Source: Georgenia thermotolerans (GTDB taxonomy: Bacteria; Actinomycetota; Actinomycetes; Actinomycetales; Actinomycetaceae). Taken from it: a stretch of DNA of 64,000 nt. Positions 33,524 through 41,679 of the stretch are shown in pieces. The position numbers and the translations under genes are program-made. Under the pieces are notes generated by a model. That model saw only the letters and a list, made by a program, of their open reading frames with translations, ran no database searches and was not told where the DNA came from. The stretch is taken from NCBI RefSeq assembly GCF_009193185.1, contig NZ_VUKF01000005.1, positions 1 through 64,000 on the forward strand, in the 5' to 3' direction. Position 1 is the first letter of the stretch; the number at the start of each line of letters is the position of its first letter.

Positions 33524-34063
33524 TCAGATGAACAGCAGCTGCGCCCCGGCGGTCTTCTCGATGAAGTCCGCGGCACTGATGACGCCCTCGACGTCGTCGC
33601 GGAAGTCGGAGGTGTCGAGCTTCTGCATCTCCGCCGTGAGGCGGCAGGCCCACAGGTGGCCGCCCGCGGCGACGATCTGGTCGAGGAACTCGGGCACCGG
33701 CGGGATGCCCAGCTCCTCCATCTGCCGCTTCATCATCTTCGTCGCCATGGCGCTGACCCCGGGAGCGGGCGCCAGGGCCTGCGGCATCCGCACCCCCTTG
33801 AGTGGCAGGTGCATGGCCGTGTTGGCCACCGGCGAGAAGGTCAGGTCGTCCGCCCGGGACGTCATGATCATGTCGAAGCCCCAGAACGTGAAGAACAGGT
33901 GGGTCTCCACGCCCTCCCCCAGCGCGGCGTTGGCGAGGATGAGCCCGGGGTAGGCCATGTCGAGGTTGCCCTTGGAGCAGATGATGGCGAGCTTGCGGCC
34001 GACGCCCTCCTCGTCGTCGAAGTCGGGGACGAGGGCGGGGGCGGGCAGGTCGGTGGTGGCCAT
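33524..34063 (-). CDS. DsrE/DsrF-like protein (DsrE2 type)
   Basis: 179 residues. The DsrE fold is seen in LAIICSKGNLDMAYPGLILANAALGEGVETHLFFTFWGFDMI, where the Cys near residue 29 is followed by Ser-Lys-Gly, and in GGHLWACRLTAEMQKL with the second Cys. The C-terminus ends LLFI after a sequence rich in Asp/Glu. DsrE-type proteins bind and pass sulfane sulfur to DsrC/TusE partners, and a DsrC-like gene lies 11 bp upstream. The start ATG is at 34063. It is the last gene of the leftward SQR-DsrC-DsrE operon. Confidence 0.88.
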   Translation of the reverse strand: MATTDLPAPALVPDFDDEEGVGRKLAIICSKGNLDMAYPGLILANAALGEGVETHLFFTFWGFDMIMTSRADDLTFSPVANTAMHLPLKGVRMPQALAPAPGVSAMATKMMKRQMEELGIPPVPEFLDQIVAAGGHLWACRLTAEMQKLDTSDFRDDVEGVISAADFIEKTAGAQLLFI

Positions 34064-34074
34064 GGCGGTGCCTC

Positions 34075-34389
34075 TCACACGCAGCCGTGCGGCTTGGGCA
34101 GCCCGGCGATGTAGGACATCTTCTTGCCGGGCTTCTTGGGGAAGAGCGCGAACTGCTCCTTGACGGGGATGCCGCCGACGGCGTTGACCCGCCGCGTGGT
34201 GGCGGTCTCGCCGCGGGTGCGGTAGTCGTCGCGGAGGAAGCGGATGACGTCCCAGTGCCGGTCGGTCAGGTCGATGCCGATCTGCTGGGCCAGGACGCGG
34301 GCGAGCTCCTCGTCCCACTCGTCGTAGGCGGTGAGGAAGCCCTCGTCGTCGACGTGGACGGGCTTGCCCTGGATCTCGATGACGGGCAT
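34075..34389 (-). CDS. tusE: DsrC/TusE family sulfur carrier
   Basis: 104 residues. It ends in GLPKPHGCV, whose Cys (C103) is the sulfur-accepting residue of DsrC and TusE. DsrC proteins of dissimilatory sulfur metabolism have a second Cys 10 residues earlier; here that stretch is MSYIAGLPK and has none, so it is the single-Cys TusE-like type. The N-terminal EIQGKPVHVDDEGFL and WDEELARVLAQQIGIDLTDRHWDVIRFLRDDY are typical. It sits in a translationally tight operon: three bases after the flavoprotein stop and 11 before the DsrE-like start. Confidence 0.92.
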   Translation of the reverse strand: MPVIEIQGKPVHVDDEGFLTAYDEWDEELARVLAQQIGIDLTDRHWDVIRFLRDDYRTRGETATTRRVNAVGGIPVKEQFALFPKKPGKKMSYIAGLPKPHGCV

Positions 34390-34392
34390 GGT

Positions 34393-35634
34393 CTACTCCT
34401 TCGTGCCGGCGGTCTCCTTGCCGGCCATGGACATCCGGGACGGCACGGGCATCGGCCGGCCCGGGAGGAGCACGTTCCAGTACAGGTGCAGGAACGCGAG
34501 CTTGCCGAGGTGGTTGGCGCGGGTCTCCTTGAGCAGGCTCAGCGGGCCCACCCGCGGGTAGGGGTAGACACCGGGCAGGGGCTCGGTGTCGTAGTTGAAG
34601 TCGATGAGCAGGCCCTTGCCGTGGCCGGTCTCGATGAAGCAGTTGGCGTGCCCGTCGAACCGGTGCGTGAGGGGTCGTCCGTGCAGGTGGTCGACGATGT
34701 TCTCGACGACGCCGTCCGACTCGAAGTGCGCGACCGACCCCGCCTTGGAGGCGGGGATGTCGTTGGCGTCGCCGATCGCGAAGACGTCTGGGGACGCCGT
34801 CGACTGCAGCGTGCCCCGGTCGACCGGGACGTAGTTCAGCTCGTCGCCCAGGCCCGAGCGGGCGACGTAGTCCGCGCCCATGTTCACCGGCACCGTCACG
34901 AGGAGGTCGAAGGGCACCTCGCGCTCGTCCATCGAGACGAGGGTCCGGGTCTCGGGGTCGACCCGTTCCACGTAGAAGTCCGGCTCGAGCCCGATGTGCC
35001 GGTCGGCGAACATCGCGCCCAGGTGCGCCGAGGCGACGGGCTTGGTGAAGGGGCCCTCCAGCGGGGTGACGTAGACGATCTCGACCCGCTCGCGCATACG
35101 CCGCTCCTCGAAGAAGGCGTCGGCGAGGAAGGCGAACTCCAGCGGCGCCACCGGGCACTTGACGGGCATCTCGGTGACGTGGACGACGAGGCGGCCGCCT
35201 GGCCAGTCCGCGAGCGCGTCGCGCAGCGCGACGGCGCCCTCGAGGCTGTAGAAGTCGAAGACGCTCCGGCGCCACTGGCCGTCGCTCATCCCGGGGGTCT
35301 GGTCCGGCCGGGGTGCGACGCCGGTGGCCACGACCAGCACGTCGTAGCGCAGGGTGCGACCGTCGCCGAGCAGGACTTCCTTCTCCTTCGGCAGCACCTG
35401 CGCGACCTCGGCCAGCACGAGGTCGACGCCCCGGTGCAGGAACCGGTCCCGCGGCCGCAGGAGGTCGTGGGGGTCGTAGACGCCGAACGGCAGCAGGAGC
35501 AGCCCAGGCTGGTACAGGTGCGCGTCGTCGCGGTCGACGACCGTGATGCGCGCGCCGTCACCCAATTTCCGGCGCAGCTTGTTCGCCACCATCGTTCCCG
35601 CGGTGCCGCCGCCCAGGATGACCACGTGCGCCAT
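34393..35634 (-). CDS. sqr: FAD-dependent oxidoreductase of the sulfide:quinone oxidoreductase type
   Basis: 413 residues. N-terminal dinucleotide fold VVILGGGTAGTMVANKLRRKL, second glycine motif near residue 105 (VVATGVAPRP) and the FAD-contact VFAIGDANDIPASKAG (residues 284-299). Two cysteines are placed as in SQR: C160 in VKCPVAP and C332 in HANCFIETG. SQR oxidises sulfide to a thiol persulfide and reduces quinone, supplying substrate to the CstB-like enzyme. It is the first gene of the operon with tusE and the DsrE-like gene. I saw no ATACCC-type operator upstream, unlike the neighbouring sulfur units. Confidence 0.85.
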   Translation of the reverse strand: MAHVVILGGGTAGTMVANKLRRKLGDGARITVVDRDDAHLYQPGLLLLPFGVYDPHDLLRPRDRFLHRGVDLVLAEVAQVLPKEKEVLLGDGRTLRYDVLVVATGVAPRPDQTPGMSDGQWRRSVFDFYSLEGAVALRDALADWPGGRLVVHVTEMPVKCPVAPLEFAFLADAFFEERRMRERVEIVYVTPLEGPFTKPVASAHLGAMFADRHIGLEPDFYVERVDPETRTLVSMDEREVPFDLLVTVPVNMGADYVARSGLGDELNYVPVDRGTLQSTASPDVFAIGDANDIPASKAGSVAHFESDGVVENIVDHLHGRPLTHRFDGHANCFIETGHGKGLLIDFNYDTEPLPGVYPYPRVGPLSLLKETRANHLGKLAFLHLYWNVLLPGRPMPVPSRMSMAGKETAGTKE

Positions 35635-35767
35635 GACAGCCTCCCCGCCGTCCTGCTCACGATCGTGCGCCGACGGCGGACCCGTCGCCAGGGCCGAACG
35701 TCCCTCTCCGCGGCGGTGTCACCGGCCCCCGGTGCCAGGCTCCCGGCATCCGCAGGAGTCGACTCCC

Positions 35768-36133
35768 TCAGGGCAGGGCCAGGACGACGCCGAGGGTGGC
35801 GGCCGCGAGGCTGAGCACGAGCATGCCTCCGGAGTGTGCGATCGCCTGCCCGTAGCGTCGCTGCAGCACGAGGCGGGCACCTTCGACGCTCGCGGTGCTG
35901 AACGTGGAGTACCCCCCGAGGAAGCCCACCCCCAGCACCGCCTTGACCTCACCCAGGTCGGAGTCGCCGAGGACCAGCCCGGTCAGCACGCCGAGCAGGA
36001 AGCACGCGGTGACGTTGACCAGCACCGTCCCGATGGGAACCGACAGCCGGTTGTGCCGGGCGATGACCGTGTCGAGCAGGAACCGGGCGGCGGCACCGAG
36101 CCCGCCGGTCAGGGCGGTCAGCAGCGCGATCAT
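35768..36133 (-). CDS. crcB2: CrcB fluoride channel, second subunit
   Basis: 121 residues with four membrane helices. The Fluc signature GFLGGYSTFSTASVE lies near residue 75 and NVTACFLLGVLTGLVLG carries the conserved Asn near residue 40. The ATG at 36133 overlaps the first crcB stop by ATGA. In actinobacteria two CrcB proteins often form a heterodimer with opposite topology. The operon is behind a fluoride riboswitch, which confirms the substrate. Confidence 0.94.
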   Translation of the reverse strand: MIALLTALTGGLGAAARFLLDTVIARHNRLSVPIGTVLVNVTACFLLGVLTGLVLGDSDLGEVKAVLGVGFLGGYSTFSTASVEGARLVLQRRYGQAIAHSGGMLVLSLAAATLGVVLALP

Positions 36134-36588
36134 GGGGCCTCCCGCCCGGCGCGCCGGCGCCTGCTCACCGCCGCCGCGACGGCGATGCCGCACCCGGCCG
36201 CGACCAGGCCGAGCACCACGCTCACCAGCGGATACGCCACGGCCACCACCGTGTGACCACCGCGGAGCAGCTCCTCGACCTCGAGGATGAAGGTGCTGTA
36301 GGTGGTGAACCCGCCGATGATGCCCGTGCCGCAGCCGAGCCGGACGCCGCGCCGCCAGCCGGTGTCGTCCCCGCTGCGCAGCAGCGACTCGAGCAGGACG
36401 CCGAGGACCAGCGACCCGACCAGGTTGATCGCGAACGTCGCCCACGGCCAGCCACCGGGCGGGGCGGGGAACGTCGCCTCGATATGGGCACGGGCCGTCA
36501 CGCCGACCATCCCCCCGAGGGCCACCAGCCCGGCCAGGCGGACCACGGAGGTCGAGCGCCGCTGCCGACCCGTGGTCACGCGGCTCAC
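36130..36588 (-). CDS. crcB1: CrcB fluoride channel, first subunit
   Basis: 152 residues with four membrane helices and an N-terminal basic leader (RVTTGRQRRSTS). The signature GIIGGFTTYSTFILEVEEL and FAINLVGSLVLGVLLESLL, with the conserved Asn, match the Fluc family. The GTG start overlaps the usp stop by GTGA; a second GTG nine bases later is possible. It exports F- down its gradient. The C-terminus is Arg-rich (SRRRRAGREAP), fixing the positive-inside side. Confidence 0.93.
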   Translation of the reverse strand: MSRVTTGRQRRSTSVVRLAGLVALGGMVGVTARAHIEATFPAPPGGWPWATFAINLVGSLVLGVLLESLLRSGDDTGWRRGVRLGCGTGIIGGFTTYSTFILEVEELLRGGHTVVAVAYPLVSVVLGLVAAGCGIAVAAAVSRRRRAGREAP

Positions 36589-37133
36589 CGTTCCCACGGC
36601 GCCCTCATGTCCTTCCAGTCCACCACGCTCAGCGGAACCGTCAGCACCGGACGGTGCTGGTGATGGGCGAGGTGCACCGCGACCGATCCCTCGAAGAACT
36701 CGCGCATGCGGGCGGCGCCGCCCGGCGCGCGCGTCCCGACGATCAGCACCGCCGCGTCGACCGCCCGGGCGAGGTGGGTCAGCGCCCGGTCCGGGCGCCC
36801 GGCGAGGTACACCAGGTGCCAGGGCACCCCCACCCCGCCCAGCACGGCGTGGAGCTGGTCGTGCAACCGGGCGTGGATCTCCTGCCACCGGTCGTCGGCG
36901 GTGTCCGGGTCGATCGGCGCGTGGCGCACGCTGCCGTCCCGGTACTCCTCGACCACGTACCGGGAGGTGTCGGCGTAGCCGAAGTAGAGCGCCGGGGCGC
37001 CTACCGCCCGCGCCCACGACAGCGCGGTCAGCGCCACCAGATCGGGCTGGCCGGGAACGACCCCCACCACGGCCGGGTGCCCGGCGATGTCGACCATCCG
37101 CGACACCGCGGGTTGCGGGACGGGCTTGACCAC
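36585..37133 (-). CDS. Universal stress protein (UspA family) in the fluoride operon
   Basis: 182 residues. The ATP-binding motif G-x2-G-x9-G(S) is recognisable as VGTRAPGGAARMREFFEGSVAVHLAHH, followed by RPVLTVPL. The N-terminal strand reads VVGVVPGQPDLVALTALSWA, instead of the usual VDGS. It is the first gene of the riboswitch-controlled operon and overlaps crcB1 by GTGA. A Usp as first gene of a fluoride operon implies that it acts in fluoride stress; the mechanism is unknown. Its ribosome site AGGAGG lies at 37141-37146. Confidence 0.88.
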   Translation of the reverse strand: MVKPVPQPAVSRMVDIAGHPAVVGVVPGQPDLVALTALSWARAVGAPALYFGYADTSRYVVEEYRDGSVRHAPIDPDTADDRWQEIHARLHDQLHAVLGGVGVPWHLVYLAGRPDRALTHLARAVDAAVLIVGTRAPGGAARMREFFEGSVAVHLAHHQHRPVLTVPLSVVDWKDMRAPWER

Positions 37134-37149
37134 GACCGCACCTCCTCAG

Positions 37150-37171
37150 GGCGGGCAGCATCCCGCCCGCC
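37150..37171 (-). promoter_or_regulatory. Expression-platform hairpin of the fluoride riboswitch
   Basis: Seven-base arms ggcgggc and gcccgcc with an eight-base loop, between the aptamer and the usp ribosome site (four bases from it). It could act as a terminator or as a gate on ribosome access; which one is inference. Confidence 0.6.
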
Positions 37172-37183
37172 AGGGATCGACGA

Positions 37184-37245
37184 GACAGGAACCATCAGCC
37201 ACAGCGGCGGTTCGGGCACACACCCAGGCGGGATCCATCGCCTCG
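37184..37245 (-). ncRNA. Fluoride riboswitch (crcB motif)
   Basis: Read on the minus strand, the segment contains the aptamer landmarks in order: ggcgatggatcccgcc, aaccgcc, ggctgatggttcct. They match the T. petrophila fluoride aptamer (GGCGAUG...CCCGCC, AACUGCC, GGCUGAUGG..UCU) with the same spacing and covarying stems. It binds F- with Mg2+ and switches on the downstream genes. It lies 50-110 bp before the usp start, in the usp-crcB1-crcB2 transcript. Confidence 0.93.
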
Positions 37246-37319
37246 AACCCGAGGCTACCGGACCAGGGACGGGCGCATTCCCGCTGATGGTGCACCTGCG
37301 CCCTGTCGTGCTTGCCGCC

Positions 37320-37958
37320 TCACGTTGAGGGGCTCGCCGAGCCTCGGGCCCGAGGCGAGTGCCGGACCACTGAGCCCCGGGCCCGAGGCCAGTGCCGGAC
37401 CACGTGCTGCGTGACCGGCTCGCCCAGGGTGGTCAGTGCGGCCGCGTAGCCGTCCAGCGGAGGCAGCAGCTCGCGCGTCGCGGCACCCGCCTCGACCGCA
37501 GCCGGCAGCGTGGCGGGATACCGGCCGAGCCGGGCCGCATTCTGCGCCTTGAGCTCGGCTTCCCGGCGCACCCAGTCCTGGGCACCGCGGGGGTCGGGCA
37601 GGTCAGACTCCCGCTGGACGTCGACGCCCACCGGACCGTGCGGGCTCAGAGCGACGACGACCAGAACTCCCGAGTGCGAGACGGAGACCCAGGGCCCCGG
37701 CCCGCCGGGGCCGATGATGCGCGGCACCCCATGGGGCTGGCCGCAGTCGGTGCAGGTGCGGTCCACCACCACCTCGTCCGGCCCGACCCCGAGGTGGGCG
37801 GCGACCGCGACGCGCAGCAGTGCCGCGCCGACCATGGACCGGCCGCGATCAGCCGGACGCTCGAGCGACTCCACGCGTGCCCGTTCCGTGCCGTCGAGCA
37901 GGGTGACCACGTCACGGTCGGCCGCAACGAGGGACGACCACCAGACCTCACCAGCCAC
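37320..37958 (-). CDS. 4'-phosphopantetheinyl transferase superfamily protein
   Basis: 212 residues. The AcpS/Sfp-type motifs are present: WVSVSHSG near residue 90, GVDVQRESD near 110 and WVRREAELKAQNAA near 130 (Mg2+ and CoA binding). It adds the phosphopantetheine arm to carrier proteins, and the carrier domain in the divergent gene (S525) is the obvious target. It starts at a GTG 54 bp from that gene's start, with an iron box between. The C-terminus holds an 11-residue duplication (VVRHWPRARGS then VVRHSPRARGS) coded by a 33-bp direct repeat at 37346-37403; this tail is unlike other family members. Confidence 0.87.
   Translation of the reverse strand: MAGEVWWSSLVAADRDVVTLLDGTERARVESLERPADRGRSMVGAALLRVAVAAHLGVGPDEVVVDRTCTDCGQPHGVPRIIGPGGPGPWVSVSHSGVLVVVALSPHGPVGVDVQRESDLPDPRGAQDWVRREAELKAQNAARLGRYPATLPAAVEAGAATRELLPPLDGYAAALTTLGEPVTQHVVRHWPRARGSVVRHSPRARGSASPST
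37346..37403. repeat. 33-bp tandem duplication inside the PPTase 3' end
   Basis: Two copies of a 25-base core (beginning gggcccgaggcgagtgccgg and differing at one base), offset by 33 bp, so the reading frame is kept. It adds one 11-residue unit to the protein C-terminus. Confidence 0.85.
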
Positions 37959-37986
37959 CGATTTACCTCACACTTGTGTCACGTAA

Positions 37987-38005
37987 CTAGGTAAGGCTAA
38001 CCTCA
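37987..38005. promoter_or_regulatory. IdeR/DmdR-type iron box
   Basis: ctaggtaaggctaacctca agrees with the actinobacterial iron-box consensus TTAGGTTAGGCTAACCTAA at 16 of 19 positions by hand alignment. It lies between the divergent PPTase (start 37958) and the adenylation-carrier-acyltransferase gene (start 38012), so both should be repressed when iron is plentiful. A separate ten-base palindrome acacttgtgt lies at 37970-37979. Confidence 0.88.
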
Positions 38006-38011
38006 CCGCTC

Positions 38012-40633
38012 GTGCCGACGCTGACGACCACCGGTCTCCCGCGCCCCGGCAGCGCGCTGCCCGGCCTCCCGGGTGCGGCGACGCTGGGACGCCCCGCGCT
38101 GCTCACCGCGTCCGGGGACGTCCTCAGCCACGGCGAGCTGAGGGAGCGCATCGCGGACCTCGCCGCCCAGCTGCCGGACCCTGCCGAGGGCCGCCGGCTC
38201 GTGCACCTGCCGCTGCGCCCGGACCTCGCCGTCGTGACGGCGTACCTGGCCACGCTCGCGGCCGGCCACGTCGCGCTCGTCACGGCCGACGGCGCCCGCG
38301 CGGCCGGCATCGTCGACCGCTACCGGCCGGACATCGTGCTGACCGGTCGCCCCGGCAGCCCGTTCGAGGTCGTCTCGCCGGACCCGGGCCACCTCCTCCA
38401 CCCCGACCTGGCGCTGCTCCTGAGCACCTCGGGCAGCACGGGCTCGCCGAAGCTCGTCCGACTCTCGCACCGGAACCTCACCAGCAACGCCGCCGCGATC
38501 GCCGAGGCGTTACGGCTCACCGCGGCCGACCGGGCCATCACGAGCCTGCCTCTGCACTACTGCTTCGGGCTCTCCGTCCTCCACTCCCACCTGACGGTCG
38601 GCGCCTCGGTGCTGCTGCACGACGGCTCCGTCCTGGACGAGGACCTGTGGCGCGCGGTGGACGACCTGCGGGTGACGACGCTGGCGGTCGTGCCGCACAT
38701 GGTCGAGCTCATGGAGAGCACCGGCGTGCTCGAACGGGCCCACCCCTCGCTGCGCCTGCTGGCCCAGGCGGGGGGCCGCCTGCTGCCCGACCGGGTGGTG
38801 CGCACGGCGGCCCTGGGCCGCGAGCAGGGCTGGGACCTCGCCGTGATGTACGGCCAGACGGAGGCCACGGCGCGCATCTGCGTGCTCGACCCGGCACTGG
38901 TCGCCGACCACCCTGACGCGGTCGGGCGCCCCGTGGCGGACACCTCCCTCGCCCTCGACACGAGCGTGCCGGAGGCCGCCGAGGGCACCGGGGAGGTCGT
39001 GGTGCGCGGCCCCGGCGTCATGATGGGCTACGCCGAGCACCCGGACGACCTGGCGCTCGGCCCGATGCTGAACGAGCTGCGCACCGGTGATCTGGGCCGG
39101 GTAGGCCCGGACGGCCTGCTGCGTCTGGTCGGGCGCCGGTCCGGCTTCGTGAAGGTCATGGGCCTGCGGGTCGACCTCGCCCCGGTCGAGGCCGCCCTCG
39201 AGTCGGCCGGGCTACGCGCCTGCGTGGGGGGTGACGACACCGGCCTGACCGTGGCGGTCGAGCCCGAGGCCGGCTACAGCGTCGTCGAGGCCGCCGGACG
39301 GGCCCGGCGCCTCGCCGGCGAGGCCTCGGGCCTGGGCCCCGCGGCGGTGGCCGTCGCCGTCGTCGAGCTGCCCCGCCTGGACAACGGCAAGGTTGACCGC
39401 CTTGGGTGCATGGCCCTCGTGCGCGGCGGCTCCCCGGCGGTGTGCGAGGAGACAAGGCTGCGCACCGCCGAGTCGGTCGGGGCCAGCCCGACGCTCGCCG
39501 TGCAGGTGGCCCGCGTCGTCGGCGAGGTGCTCGGCGTGGACGCCGTCGGCCTCGACCGCACCTTCGTCCAGCAGGGCGGGGACTCCCTCAGCCACGTGCA
39601 GGCCTCGGTCCGGCTCGAAGGTCTCATCGGTCCGCTCCCCCGCGCCTGGCACCACCGCCCCCTCAGCGAGCTCGTTGAGCTGGGACGGTCCCGCCGCGCC
39701 GGCTCCCCGACGACGGAGCCTGCGCACCCCGTCCGGCGCCGGTGGCGCACCGTGGAGACGTCGGTCCTGCTGCGCACGATCGCCGTGGTGATCATCTGTG
39801 GCTCGCACGCCGACCTCTTCCGCATCCTCGGCGGCGCGCACACCCTCCTGGCGGTGGCCGGCTTCAACGCCGCCCGCTTCGGCCTCTCGGCGCCCACGCC
39901 GGGCGGACGCTGGCGGGCGACCGCCCGCACCTTGATCGGGGTGGCGGTCCCCACCATGGCGGTGGCCCTGATCGGCATGGTGACGCAGGAGCGGTACGGG
40001 TGGGCGAACGTCGCCCTCGCCAACTGGATGCTCGGCGACGTCACCTACGGGTTTCGCAACGAGCTGTGGTTCGTCGACGCGCTCGTCGCCAGCACGCTCG
40101 TGCTGACCGCCGTCCTGTCGGTGCCGGCCCTCTCCCGGGCCTGGCAGCGCGACCCCTGGCGGGTGGCGGCGGCGGTGGCGGCCGTGGCGCTCGTGCCGCG
40201 CTTCGTCGTCCTCCACCTCGGCGAAGGCGTGCTTCGCGGAATCATGCCGACCACGTTCTGGCTCTTCGCCGTCGGCGCGGCGGTGGCGCACGCCGACACC
40301 CGCCGGCGCCGACTGCTCACCCTCGCCGTGGCCGCGGTCGGCGGGGCGACGTACTTCCCCGACGACCCGGTGCGCAACGCCACCGTCCTGGCGGGCGTCG
40401 CGGCCCTGACGCTGATGCCCGAGGTGCGCGTGCCCGCCCGGTGCGTGCCCGTAATCGGCGTCCTCGCGGCCGCCTCCCTGTACGTCTACCTCATCCAGTT
40501 CCAGATCCTCGCCCACATCTCCGCGCCGCTCGTCGCCACCACCGTCGCGATCGCCGCCGGCTGCATGTTCTGGCGCCTGGCCGACCGTCCCGTCCGGCGC
40601 CTGCAGGACCTCGTGCCCCTCTCCGACCGATGA
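38012..40633 (+). CDS. Trimodular protein: adenylation, carrier and membrane acyltransferase domains
   Basis: 873 residues in three parts. Residues 1-480 are an AMP-forming adenylation domain: STSGSTGSPK at 138-147, MYGQTEATAR, ELRTGDLGRVG, and the lysine of LDNGKVDRLG. Residues 490-565 are a carrier domain with the phosphopantetheine serine S525 in QQGGDSLSHVQ. From about 585 follow eight to ten hydrophobic helices (RTIAVVIICGSHADLF, FWLFAVGAAVAHA) resembling acyltransferase-3 proteins. The chain can activate, tether and hand an acyl or aminoacyl group to a membrane acceptor. Its iron box, PPTase neighbour and ferric transporter partners suggest a siderophore-related or iron-related lipid product (inference). 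The GTG at 38012 is the start. Confidence 0.75.
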   Translation: MPTLTTTGLPRPGSALPGLPGAATLGRPALLTASGDVLSHGELRERIADLAAQLPDPAEGRRLVHLPLRPDLAVVTAYLATLAAGHVALVTADGARAAGIVDRYRPDIVLTGRPGSPFEVVSPDPGHLLHPDLALLLSTSGSTGSPKLVRLSHRNLTSNAAAIAEALRLTAADRAITSLPLHYCFGLSVLHSHLTVGASVLLHDGSVLDEDLWRAVDDLRVTTLAVVPHMVELMESTGVLERAHPSLRLLAQAGGRLLPDRVVRTAALGREQGWDLAVMYGQTEATARICVLDPALVADHPDAVGRPVADTSLALDTSVPEAAEGTGEVVVRGPGVMMGYAEHPDDLALGPMLNELRTGDLGRVGPDGLLRLVGRRSGFVKVMGLRVDLAPVEAALESAGLRACVGGDDTGLTVAVEPEAGYSVVEAAGRARRLAGEASGLGPAAVAVAVVELPRLDNGKVDRLGCMALVRGGSPAVCEETRLRTAESVGASPTLAVQVARVVGEVLGVDAVGLDRTFVQQGGDSLSHVQASVRLEGLIGPLPRAWHHRPLSELVELGRSRRAGSPTTEPAHPVRRRWRTVETSVLLRTIAVVIICGSHADLFRILGGAHTLLAVAGFNAARFGLSAPTPGGRWRATARTLIGVAVPTMAVALIGMVTQERYGWANVALANWMLGDVTYGFRNELWFVDALVASTLVLTAVLSVPALSRAWQRDPWRVAAAVAAVALVPRFVVLHLGEGVLRGIMPTTFWLFAVGAAVAHADTRRRRLLTLAVAAVGGATYFPDDPVRNATVLAGVAALTLMPEVRVPARCVPVIGVLAAASLYVYLIQFQILAHISAPLVATTVAIAAGCMFWRLADRPVRRLQDLVPLSDR

Positions 40634-41679
40634 AACGGAAGCATCTCGTGCCCCTGAACCGCCGCCCCCTGCTCGCCGCTCTGCTGGCCCTGCCCCTGGC
40701 GCTGTCCGCTTGTGGCGGCGGCGAGGCCAAGGAGTCCTTCGAGGCCGAGCCCGGGGCGCTGCAGATCTACTCCTCCCAGCACCGCAATGTCACCGAGGCG
40801 TGGGCGGAGGCGTTCACCGACGCGACGGGCATCGAGACGCAGGTCCGCGAGGGCCAGGACTCCTCGATGGGCCACATGATCGTCGAGGAGGGCGACGCCT
40901 CCCCCGCGGACGTGTTCCTGACGGAGAACTCCCCGGCGATGACCGTCGTGGAGCGCGCCGGCCTGCTCGCACCGGTCGCCGACGAGACCCGGTCGCAGGT
41001 TCGTGAGGGGATGGCTCCCTCCTCCGGTCGGTGGACGGCGATCGCCGCCCGGTCCACCGTGCTGGTCTACAACACCGACCAGATCAGCGAGGACGAGCTG
41101 CCCACCTCCCTCATGGACCTGGCCCGCCCCGAGTGGGCCGGCCGCTGGGGGGCGGCGCCCGGCGGCGCCGACTTCCAGGCCATCGTGGCCGGCATGCTCG
41201 CCGACCGGGGCGAGGCGGAGACCCGCGCCTGGCTCGAGACCCTGACCGACAACGCCGAGGTCTATCAGAACAACATCGCCACGATGAAGGCCGTCAGCGC
41301 GGGCGAAGTACCCGTCGGGATCATGTACCACTACTACTGGTACCGCGATCAGGCCGGGGACAAGCAGGGCAGCGCCCACACCGCGCTGCACTACTTCGGC
41401 CGCCAGGACCCCGGCGCCTTCGTCAGCCTGTCCGCCGGCGGGGTGCTCGCCTCGTCCGACATGCCCGACGAGGCTCAGCAGTTCCTCGCCTTCATCACCA
41501 GCCCCGAGGGCCAGCAGCTCCTCGTCGACAGCGGGTCGATGGAGTACGCGGTCGGCACCGGCGTCGAGTCGGACCCGGCGCTGCCCCGCCTGGAGGACCT
41601 GGAGGCGCCCCCGGTCGACCCGTTCACCCTCAACTCCGACGAGGTCCTCGCGCTGATGACCGATGCGGGCATCCTCTAG
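40630..41679 (+). CDS. Ferric iron ABC transporter substrate-binding lipoprotein
   Basis: 349 residues. Lipoprotein signal with lipobox LSAC, then the type-2 periplasmic fold IYSSQHRNVTEAWAEAFTDATGIETQVREG. The iron-coordinating tyrosines of the FbpA/FutA group lie in MYHYYWYRDQAG near residue 235. It captures Fe3+ or a ferric complex outside the membrane. The start overlaps the previous stop by ATGA, so it belongs to the iron-box operon, and the permease gene overlaps its end by 17 bp. Confidence 0.92.
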   Translation: MKRKHLVPLNRRPLLAALLALPLALSACGGGEAKESFEAEPGALQIYSSQHRNVTEAWAEAFTDATGIETQVREGQDSSMGHMIVEEGDASPADVFLTENSPAMTVVERAGLLAPVADETRSQVREGMAPSSGRWTAIAARSTVLVYNTDQISEDELPTSLMDLARPEWAGRWGAAPGGADFQAIVAGMLADRGEAETRAWLETLTDNAEVYQNNIATMKAVSAGEVPVGIMYHYYWYRDQAGDKQGSAHTALHYFGRQDPGAFVSLSAGGVLASSDMPDEAQQFLAFITSPEGQQLLVDSGSMEYAVGTGVESDPALPRLEDLEAPPVDPFTLNSDEVLALMTDAGIL

